A stretch of DNA of 7,488 nt, from positions 1-7,488 of the forward strand of contig CAMFPZ010000040.1 in NCBI GenBank assembly GCA_945979635.1, in the 5' to 3' direction. Every line of letters begins with the position of its first letter. The stretch's first letter is position 1. Below the pieces are notes generated by a model. That model was not told where the DNA came from, did no database searches, and was given only the letters and a program-made list of their open reading frames with translations. This DNA comes from an uncultured Eubacterium sp. (lineage in GTDB: Bacteria > Bacillota > Clostridia > Oscillospirales > Acutalibacteraceae). Both the position numbers and the translations under genes were made by a program. Shown piece by piece: positions 1 through 4,797 of this stretch.

Positions 1-45
1 GATTCCTCTACGTCTCGTGGGCTCGGAGATGTGTATAAGAGACAG
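1..45 (+). other. Illumina Nextera i7 adapter contamination (not genomic)
   Basis: Positions 12-45 match the 34-base Nextera Read 2 transposase adapter. They end with the 19-base Tn5 mosaic end AGATGTGTATAAGAGACAG at 27-45. Positions 4-11 (TCCTCTAC) sit exactly where the 8-base i7 index belongs; from memory this is the adapter-strand form of index N712 (read as GTAGAGGA). Positions 1-3 (GAT) match the end of the P7 sequence. The order P7 end, index, adapter, mosaic end leaves little doubt that this is library sequence left on the contig end. Genomic DNA starts at about 46. The minus-strand reading frame covering 8-202 ends in VSYTHLRAHET, the translation of this adapter, and is not a gene. 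Confidence 0.97.
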
Positions 46-65
46 CATATTTATCACTTTTGGTA

Positions 66-94
66 TTGCATTGTTTTACCCATTGTAATATAAT
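66..94 (+). promoter_or_regulatory. Putative sigma-A promoter for the first small gene
   Basis: A perfect -10 hexamer TATAAT lies at 89-94 and a weak -35 hexamer TTGCAT (three of six consensus bases) at 66-71, separated by 17 bases. Transcription would start near 101, giving a leader of only about a dozen bases before the ATG at 114. The -10 box is convincing; the -35 box is poor, so strength or activator dependence is uncertain. Confidence 0.6.
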
Positions 95-113
95 GATAAT
101 GTGAGGTGTAAAT

Positions 114-539
114 ATGAAAAATTTAAATGATGTATTTAACAGCGTAGATGAAGCGATTAATAATGTGAAGAAGAATCCCGGCTTCGAGGATATGCTTAAC
201 AAAACAAGAGAATATGCAAAAAAGAGTGCCGATGCAATCGAAATATCAAGAAAGAAGATTGAGCTTCTTGATGCGAAAACAAAGCTTTCAAAGGCTTATG
301 AAAAGCTTGGTAAGCTTCATTTTCGCGTTTATGACGGCGAAGATGTTTCGGGGGATGAAATCGAAGCGGCTTGCAGTGAAATTATTATCATAAAGGGCAA
401 AATAGATTATCTTGAAAAGGAAATTGCCGCATTTAAGGATGAAATAGCTTCACAGTTTGATGTTGTGATGGGTAAAAAATCTGACGATGTTGTTGTTAAT
501 AATGATGATATTGAGGTCGTAGAGGTCGAAAACGAATAA
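114..539 (+). CDS. Small helical coiled-coil hypothetical protein (141 aa)
   Basis: I do not recognise a named family. The product is soluble with no signal peptide or membrane segment. Residues 1-35 look like an amphipathic helix. Residues 36-72 and 82-115 are charged helices with heptad-like leucine/isoleucine spacing, joined by a short turn around YDGEDVSG, so a helical hairpin or coiled coil is likely. Residues 121-141 form an acidic, probably disordered tail rich in Asp, Glu and Val. The general shape resembles small Clostridia proteins in which such a hairpin precedes a C-terminal zinc ribbon, but there is only one Cys (residue 87) and no CxxC pair, so the zinc ribbon is absent here. 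The ATG at 114 is supported by GAGGTG at 103-108, five bases upstream. The gene has its own promoter (66-94) and terminator (551-584) and appears monocistronic. Coding status is likely; function is unknown. Confidence 0.85.
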   Translation: MKNLNDVFNSVDEAINNVKKNPGFEDMLNKTREYAKKSADAIEISRKKIELLDAKTKLSKAYEKLGKLHFRVYDGEDVSGDEIEAACSEIIIIKGKIDYLEKEIAAFKDEIASQFDVVMGKKSDDVVVNNDDIEVVEVENE

Positions 540-550
540 AAGTATTATTA

Positions 551-584
551 AGGACAGTGTGTTTTTACACGCTGTCCTTTTTTT
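551..584 (+). terminator. Strong intrinsic terminator after the small helical gene
   Basis: A 12-pair stem (551-562 with 567-578, including one T/G wobble at 558/571) closes a TTTT loop at 563-566. The T-run at 578-584 follows directly. It lies 11 bases past the stop codon at 539. The next gene starts only 12 bases after the T-run, so this hairpin also forms part of its upstream region. Confidence 0.92.
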
Positions 585-587
585 GTT

Positions 588-593
588 GGTGAT
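588..593 (+). promoter_or_regulatory. Ribosome binding site supporting the GTG start of the flippase
   Basis: GGTGAT matches the downstream half of the full anti-Shine-Dalgarno complement (AAGGAGGTGATC) and ends three bases before the GTG at 597. It lies immediately after the preceding terminator's T-run. It supports the rare GTG start, which also gives the expected short, Lys-rich N-terminus (MNLKKKYL) before the first membrane helix. Confidence 0.6.
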
Positions 594-596
594 TAT

Positions 597-2306
597 GTGA
601 ATTTGAAGAAAAAGTATTTATCGTCTGCTTTTTTGCTCTTGGCATCTTCCGTATTGGTAAAGCTGATTGGAGCAGTGTATAAAATACCCCTGACCTCATA
701 TATCGGAGCAGTCGGCCGCGGCTATTTTGCATATGCCTATAATCTCGTTATGCCTGTTCATATTGTAACAATGGGAGTTCTTCCTGTTGCTCTTTCAAAG
801 CTGGTTAGCACCTATTCCTCGAAGAATGAAATGAGTAGAGTTGCAAGCCTGCGAAGGTCATCTCTGGTTTTGTTTTCTATTATCGGTTTTGTCTGTTCGT
901 TACTACTGCTTTTGCTAACAAAGGTATATTGCACCTATATCGTAGGAGCTCAAAAGGCTATTTATACTTGTGTTGTTCTTATTCCTACAGTCCTGTTTTC
1001 GTGTATAGCTTGCTCGTATCGCGGATATTATGAGGGACTTTTGAATATGAAACCAACTGCAATATCCCAAACTCTTGAGGCACTGTTCAAAATGATTTTC
1101 GGTCTTTTGCTTGCAAGATTTACTACATCGCATTTTATTCTTGAATTTGAGAATAGCAGTACGGTGTTCGGCGAGTTAGTTGATAATCTTGATGAAGCAT
1201 TGAGCTTGATTTATCCTATAAGTGCCTGTGCCGCAATGCTCGGAGTCACACTTGGCTCACTGTTTTCGTTATTATTTTTGCGGATTTATTCAGCTTTTGA
1301 TACGAGGCTTAGAGCGGTGCCGACTAATACAAGGTCAGCAGGTAAGGAGCTTTTGATTTTTTCGCTTCCGATTATGATTAGCACAGGTGTACAAAGTGTT
1401 TTTCAGTTTCTTGATAATGCAAGCATTCAACGCTCACTGGACAAAATTAATCTGTCGTTGTTGAGAAATCAATTGAGCGATGCATTGGCTCTTTGCAATG
1501 TTTCTGACTCCGATTTGCCCACTTATGCGTTTGGATTGCTGTCATCCTCCTTGGATTTTAAAAATTTAATTCCCGGAATAACTATGGCTTTGGGAGTTTG
1601 TGCCGTGCCTGTAATAAGCAGTGCATTCGAGCAGAAGAATATGCAAAGACTTAAGCTTTTGTCGGATTCTATAGTAAAGTATACAGCATTATTGTCCTCT
1701 CTCGGTGCATTGTTGCTCTGCGTATGCAGTGGTGATATATTAAATATGCTTTACGCCGCCTCATCTCCGGATATTGCTGTAGGCGGGAAACGAATTGTCG
1801 TCGCTTTCGCCTTGACAGCTCCGATTTATTCTATTGCAGGTACGGCAGTATTTTTCGTTCAGTCCGTTGGATTCGCAAAAAAATCAATTCTTCCTTATGC
1901 AGTTTGCGGAGCTATTAGGGTTGTTTTGAATATTATTCTTATTCAAAATGATAAAATTTTGATTTTTGCTCCTGTTATAAGCGGTGCAGTAGGATATAGT
2001 ATTCTCGCTGCTTGGAATTTGCTGATTTTTTCAAAAAATACGAAGGTTTCCTTGAGCTTTGTAAAGAGTATTATTTTTCCCGTTGTGTTGTATATCCTTT
2101 GTTATATCTGCTATTTTTCATATTTTAAAGACCTTCTTGTTTTCGAAAATGAAATTATCTCATTTGTAATAAAATCGGTAATATGTGTTATTTTTTATAT
2201 GATTTTATGTTTTTTGTGCGGATTGCTGAATTTTAGTGATATTTTTCGTTATTTTAACCATAAAAAAATTCCTGAAACCCTTGAAAATACTGAAGATATA
2301 GTGTAA
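597..2306 (+). CDS. MOP-superfamily lipid/oligosaccharide flippase, SpoVB/YabM-like
   Basis: A polytopic inner-membrane protein of 569 residues whose hydrophobic pattern is consistent with the roughly 14 helices of the MOP (MATE/MurJ/SpoVB) exporters. Residues 11-73 carry the family's N-terminal pattern, including YKIPLTSYIGAVGRGYFAYAY and then the GVLPVALSKLVS stretch. The RGYYEGLLNMKPTAISQTLE region at 142-161 is characteristic of the SpoVB/polysaccharide-biosynthesis branch, and LIPGITMALGVCAVPVISSAF near 324-344 matches the second half of the transporter. The family moves undecaprenyl-linked precursors across the membrane; SpoVB is tied to spore cortex peptidoglycan and YabM is its paralogue beside mazG in Bacillus. 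The neighbourhood here (followed by mazG, HU, rqcP) matches the yabM position. The start is GTG with GGTGAT upstream. It is slightly longer than Bacillus homologues, with an extended segment around 282-310. SpoVB, YabM or a vegetative lipid II flippase cannot be told apart by eye, so no symbol is assigned. Confidence 0.92.
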   Translation: MNLKKKYLSSAFLLLASSVLVKLIGAVYKIPLTSYIGAVGRGYFAYAYNLVMPVHIVTMGVLPVALSKLVSTYSSKNEMSRVASLRRSSLVLFSIIGFVCSLLLLLLTKVYCTYIVGAQKAIYTCVVLIPTVLFSCIACSYRGYYEGLLNMKPTAISQTLEALFKMIFGLLLARFTTSHFILEFENSSTVFGELVDNLDEALSLIYPISACAAMLGVTLGSLFSLLFLRIYSAFDTRLRAVPTNTRSAGKELLIFSLPIMISTGVQSVFQFLDNASIQRSLDKINLSLLRNQLSDALALCNVSDSDLPTYAFGLLSSSLDFKNLIPGITMALGVCAVPVISSAFEQKNMQRLKLLSDSIVKYTALLSSLGALLLCVCSGDILNMLYAASSPDIAVGGKRIVVAFALTAPIYSIAGTAVFFVQSVGFAKKSILPYAVCGAIRVVLNIILIQNDKILIFAPVISGAVGYSILAAWNLLIFSKNTKVSLSFVKSIIFPVVLYILCYICYFSYFKDLLVFENEIISFVIKSVICVIFYMILCFLCGLLNFSDIFRYFNHKKIPETLENTEDIV

Positions 2307-2340
2307 AATGATATAGTAATAAATAGGGGATTGATGCTTT

Positions 2341-3174
2341 ATGTCCAAGGAGTTTATCATAAAGAATAGATATGATATTTCCGACCTGCTCGATATTGTC
2401 GAGGTGCTTCGTGCACCGGGAGGATGCCCGTGGGATAGGGAACAAACTCACGAGTCAATAAAGAAAAACTTTATTGAGGAAACCTATGAGGTTGTTGAAG
2501 CAATAAATAAAAAGAATCCCACTATGCTCCGCGAGGAGCTTGGTGATGTTCTTCTCCAAATCGTTTTGCATACCGAGATGGAAAGGGAACAAAATAGTTT
2601 TACCTTCGACGATGTTGTTGACGAAATAGTAAAAAAACTCGTTGCCCGTCATCCTCATGTTTTCGGTGATGTTGTGGCCGAAAATGTTTCGCAGGCACTC
2701 GAAAGCTGGGATGAAGCGAAGACACGCTTGAAGGGACAAAAAACAAAAACAGAATCTATGCAAAGCGTACCTCGCGAGCTTCCTGCACTCATGCGTGCCC
2801 AAAAGATTCAGCATAAGGCTGCGAAGGCAGGCTTCGATTGGGATAGTATAGATGGTGCAGTCGAAAAACTGTATGAAGAAATAAATGAGTTAAAACTAGC
2901 CTTGCAACAAGGTGAATCAAGAGAAATAGAGGATGAATTCGGTGATGTCCTTTTTTCGGCAGTAAACATTGCTCGTTTTATTAAGGTCGATAGTGAGCAA
3001 GCACTTACAGGTGCTACGGATAAGTTTCTATCTCGCTTCGAGCTTGTAGAACAGCAGGCAGTCGAAAACGGAATTGATATGAAATCATCATCTGTTGAGG
3101 TGCTGGATAAGCTTTGGAACAATGCTAAGAAAATAAAATATGCCGAGCATTCGGCAATGGAGGAATTAATATGA
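2341..3174 (+). CDS. mazG: MazG nucleoside triphosphate pyrophosphohydrolase
   Basis: A cytoplasmic all-alpha NTP pyrophosphohydrolase that converts (d)NTPs to NMPs plus pyrophosphate, cleaning aberrant nucleotides; in E. coli it also affects ppGpp levels. At 277 residues it is close to the 263 of E. coli MazG and holds two tandem MazG domains. Domain 1 has GGCPWD (27-32), EETYE (46-50) and EELGD (65-69), then RHPHVFGD at 103-110. Domain 2 has KAGFDW (162-167), EEINE (179-183) and DEFGD (198-202). These acidic ExxE/ExxD sets bind Mg2+. In E. coli the C-terminal domain is catalytic, and its acidic residues are all present here. Bacillus YabN carries an additional N-terminal tetrapyrrole-methylase-like domain, which is missing here. 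AGGGGA at 2325-2330 precedes the ATG by ten bases. The gap after the flippase is 34 bases and the 3' end overlaps the HU gene by four bases (ATGA), so translational coupling is likely. Confidence 0.97.
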   Translation: MSKEFIIKNRYDISDLLDIVEVLRAPGGCPWDREQTHESIKKNFIEETYEVVEAINKKNPTMLREELGDVLLQIVLHTEMEREQNSFTFDDVVDEIVKKLVARHPHVFGDVVAENVSQALESWDEAKTRLKGQKTKTESMQSVPRELPALMRAQKIQHKAAKAGFDWDSIDGAVEKLYEEINELKLALQQGESREIEDEFGDVLFSAVNIARFIKVDSEQALTGATDKFLSRFELVEQQAVENGIDMKSSSVEVLDKLWNNAKKIKYAEHSAMEELI

Positions 3175-3446
3175 ATAAAACAGAACTTGTTGCAGCAGTT
3201 GCTGCAAAGGCAGAAATCTCAAAGAAGGACGCTGAAGCAGCTGTATCAGCTACATTCGACGCTATCACAGCAGCACTTGCTGAAGGCGACAAGGTTGCTC
3301 TTGTTGGCTTTGGTACATTCGCAGTAAAAGAGCGTGCAGCTCGTACAGGTCTTAACCCACAAACAAAGGAAAAGATTGAAATTGCTGCATCAAAGGCTCC
3401 TGCATTCAAAGCAGGTAAGGCTCTTAAGGACGCTGTAAACGCATAA
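3171..3446 (+). CDS. hup: HU family DNA-binding nucleoid protein
   Basis: A 91-residue histone-like HU protein, the usual length for the family. It forms a dimer that bends and packages DNA. The N-terminal helical part [20 protein letters not shown] is typical. The [20 protein letters not shown] signature (residues 47-66) marks the beta-arm that grips the minor groove, with Pro64 in the position of the DNA-intercalating proline. The C-terminus [14 protein letters not shown] is classic. A strong GGAGGA (3159-3164), six bases before the ATG, lies inside the mazG coding region. Codon choice differs from the neighbours (almost only GCA/GCT for Ala, AAG-rich Lys, CTT Leu), which suggests high expression. 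A hairpin terminator follows directly, so it is the last gene of the flippase-mazG-hup unit. IHF-like function is less likely given the sequence. Confidence 0.98.
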   Translation: MNKTELVAAVAAKAEISKKDAEAAVSATFDAITAALAEGDKVALVGFGTFAVKERAARTGLNPQTKEKIEIAASKAPAFKAGKALKDAVNA

Positions 3447-3458
3447 TTGTGCAAAAAG

Positions 3459-3487
3459 AACAAGGTGTCTTGCGACACCTTGTTTTT
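3459..3487 (+). terminator. Intrinsic terminator or attenuator between hup and rqcP
   Basis: A perfect 11-pair stem (3459-3469 with 3474-3484) closes a TTGC loop and is followed by T-rich sequence (TTTTT at 3483-3487, then ATTT). It is preceded by five A residues. It lies 12 bases past the hup stop and 28 bases before rqcP. The T-run is short, so partial readthrough into rqcP is plausible. Confidence 0.88.
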
Positions 3488-3515
3488 ATTTAGAGAGTTA
3501 AGTTAAGGAGCTAAT

Positions 3516-3755
3516 ATGAGACTTGATAAGTATCTTAAGGTGTCTCGAATAATCAAACGCAGAACTGTTGCAAATGAGGCTTGTGATGCGGGCAGAGTTG
3601 AGGTAAACGGTAAGGTTGCCCGTGCTTCATATGATGTTAAAGTCGGCGATGTGATTAAGGTGTCTCTTGGTCAAAATGAGCGTAGCTATGAGGTTTTGGC
3701 TGTTGTTGAGCACGCTCTTAAGGAAGATGCCGCTAATATGTATAAGACACTATAA
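3516..3755 (+). CDS. rqcP: RqcP (YabO), S4-domain ribosome quality-control factor
   Basis: A 79-residue S4 RNA-binding protein, close to the length of Bacillus YabO/RqcP. The opening MRLDKYLKVSRIIKRRTVAN is the diagnostic N-terminus; its Arg/Lys cluster (Arg2, Arg11, Lys14, Arg15, Arg16) contacts rRNA and tRNA in this family. The S4 beta-hairpin GRVEVNGKVARASYDVKVGD (26-45) follows, and DAANMYKTL at the C-terminus matches the EAANMY ending of RqcP. In Bacillus, RqcP binds stalled 50S subunits with RqcH and stabilises the P-site tRNA during alanine-tail synthesis. The related HslR/Hsp15 is longer. TAAGGAG at 3504-3510 precedes the ATG by five bases. It lies downstream of a terminator, so expression needs readthrough or an unseen promoter. 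The genes that follow it in Bacillus (yabP, yabQ, divIC) are absent here. Confidence 0.94.
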   Translation: MRLDKYLKVSRIIKRRTVANEACDAGRVEVNGKVARASYDVKVGDVIKVSLGQNERSYEVLAVVEHALKEDAANMYKTL

Positions 3756-3786
3756 AAAATCCGCCGCTTTTGCGACGGATTTTTTT
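3754..3786. terminator. Two-way terminator shared by rqcP and the convergent dehydrogenase
   Basis: Arms 3754-3767 and 3772-3785 close a TTTT loop (3768-3771), with A residues on the left flank and T residues on the right, so either strand yields a hairpin followed by U. At 3764/3775 the plus-strand transcript has a C/A mismatch, while the minus-strand transcript has a U/G wobble at the same point; the minus-strand (dehydrogenase) hairpin should therefore be more stable. It fills almost all of the 32 bases between the two stop codons. Confidence 0.9.
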
Positions 3787-3787
3787 G

Positions 3788-4636
3788 TTAAAACTTGATT
3801 ACGCTCATAATCTTTGCAACCTTCTCTGACTTGAGAAATCTCTTGTAGAGAGTGTCAACAGCAACGGGGTGCATTGTTTCGATTATTCCAAGAATAGGAG
3901 AGTTCTTAACTCTGTACTTCTGTTTTGGATTTGGGTCGTTTACCGCTGACATAACGGCGTCGATAAGAGCTTGTGGCTCGTTTGCCATCTTGAGCTCAAT
4001 CATCATCATACCCTTCATTTTTTCGAGTACATCACGATAGAGATTTGTACTGTTTATTAGCTTGTCGAATGAATCAAGAGTTTTGCCGTGCATAGCAGTC
4101 TTGAATGAACCCGGCTGAATCTTGATTACAGGAATATCGAGGAACATAAGCTCTCTACGCAAAGAGTCGTTGTATGCCTCAACAGCGTACTTCGATAATG
4201 TATATGAGCCATTGAACGGCTGCGGTGTCATCCAACCGCATTCTGATGAGCAGTTAATTATTCTGCCGTTGCATTGCTTGAGAAGTGGGAAGAATGTTTT
4301 GTTTACTCTAACCATACCAAGAAGGTTTACATCGAGCGATTGCTCAATGATTTTGATATCGCCTTCGATGAGAGAGCTCATCTTTTGGATACCTGAGAAG
4401 TTAATGATAGCATCAAGATGGTTTGTTTCCTTACAAACCTCCTCGTAAGCGGCGTTTATGCTTTCCTGGTCGCTTACATCCATCTTGAGAGGACGGCAGT
4501 ATGTTGTTGCCTCAATTTCGTTTAGGGCATTTTCGTTTCTGCCACATGCAAAAACAAACCAACCGCTTTCGCAAAGTCTGATTGCAATTTCTCTGCCGAG
4601 ACCGCTTGTTGCACCTGTAACTAATGCGTACTTCAT
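3788..4636 (-). CDS. NADP(H)-type short-chain dehydrogenase/reductase
   Basis: A 282-residue classical SDR oxidoreductase with a Rossmann fold, probably cytoplasmic. The cofactor loop TGATSGLG is at 7-14. Gly32-Arg33 after the second strand favours NADP(H) over NAD(H). Asp53-Val54 matches the adenine-contact position, and NFSG at 79-82 stands where NNAG usually is. The catalytic tetrad reads Asn104, Ser131, Tyr145 and Lys149 (YTLSK), and PGSF at 175-178 is the usual PG motif. The C-terminal part (about 190-282) is longer than in 250-residue SDRs and resembles the 17-beta-hydroxysteroid/retinol-dehydrogenase-like branch, but the substrate cannot be named. GGAGGT (minus strand, 4642-4647) is five bases before the ATG. 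It has its own promoter (4681-4709) and shares a terminator with rqcP. It is probably monocistronic. Confidence 0.93.
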   Translation of the reverse strand: MKYALVTGATSGLGREIAIRLCESGWFVFACGRNENALNEIEATTYCRPLKMDVSDQESINAAYEEVCKETNHLDAIINFSGIQKMSSLIEGDIKIIEQSLDVNLLGMVRVNKTFFPLLKQCNGRIINCSSECGWMTPQPFNGSYTLSKYAVEAYNDSLRRELMFLDIPVIKIQPGSFKTAMHGKTLDSFDKLINSTNLYRDVLEKMKGMMMIELKMANEPQALIDAVMSAVNDPNPKQKYRVKNSPILGIIETMHPVAVDTLYKRFLKSEKVAKIMSVIKF

Positions 4637-4680
4637 AATGTACCTCCGTAAAAGATTAAAAATTTGTTAAATCCTAGATA

Positions 4681-4709
4681 ATTATAATAGTATCCGACCG
4701 AAAAGTCAA
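4681..4709 (-). promoter_or_regulatory. Near-consensus sigma-A promoter of the dehydrogenase gene
   Basis: On the minus strand, -35 TTGACT (4704-4709, five of six consensus bases) and -10 TATAAT (4681-4686, perfect) are separated by exactly 17 bases. Transcription should begin near 4674, giving a leader of about 38 bases. It is one of the best promoters in the window and has no obvious operator. Confidence 0.88.
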
Positions 4710-4753
4710 TACAATTAATGAAAATCTTACTAACTACTATTATGCTGTTCAGT

Positions 4754-4785
4754 AAAAAAACAGGCTCGCTTGGATACGAGCCTGT
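4754..4785 (-). terminator. Intrinsic terminator of the GPH symporter gene
   Basis: Read on the minus strand, a perfect nine-pair stem ACAGGCTCG/CGAGCCTGT (4785-4777 with 4768-4760) closes an eight-base loop and is followed by a run of seven T (4760-4754). It starts 12 bases past the stop codon at 4798. The plus strand lacks a T-run, so it works in one direction only. It insulates the downstream dehydrogenase promoter. Confidence 0.92.
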
Positions 4786-4797
4786 GTTGTGTTAAAA

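Noticed and set aside
27..45. Tn5 mosaic end, suggesting a transposon terminus
   Set aside because: It is embedded in the complete Nextera adapter with index, so it comes from library tagmentation rather than from a resident Tn5/IS50.
8..202. Minus-strand 64-residue open frame at the window start
   Set aside because: It runs antisense to the first gene and its last residues are translated sequencing adapter; the stop codon itself lies in the index.
2455..3122. Long minus-strand open frames antisense to mazG
   Set aside because: They lie opposite a clear two-domain MazG, lack ribosome binding sites and show low-complexity, Ser/Cys/Phe-rich translations typical of shadow frames.
3114..3139. 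Possible internal promoter for hup (TTGGAA with TAAAAT)
   Set aside because: The spacer is only 14 bases, too short for sigma-A; no better pair was visible nearby.
4122..4670. Plus-strand open frames opposite the dehydrogenase
   Set aside because: The minus strand has the full catalytic tetrad and cofactor motif with its own promoter; the plus-strand translations match nothing and lack start signals.
4754..4785. Inverted repeat between symporter and dehydrogenase as an operator
   Set aside because: The T-run on the minus strand directly after the stem and the 12-base distance from the symporter stop make it a terminator.
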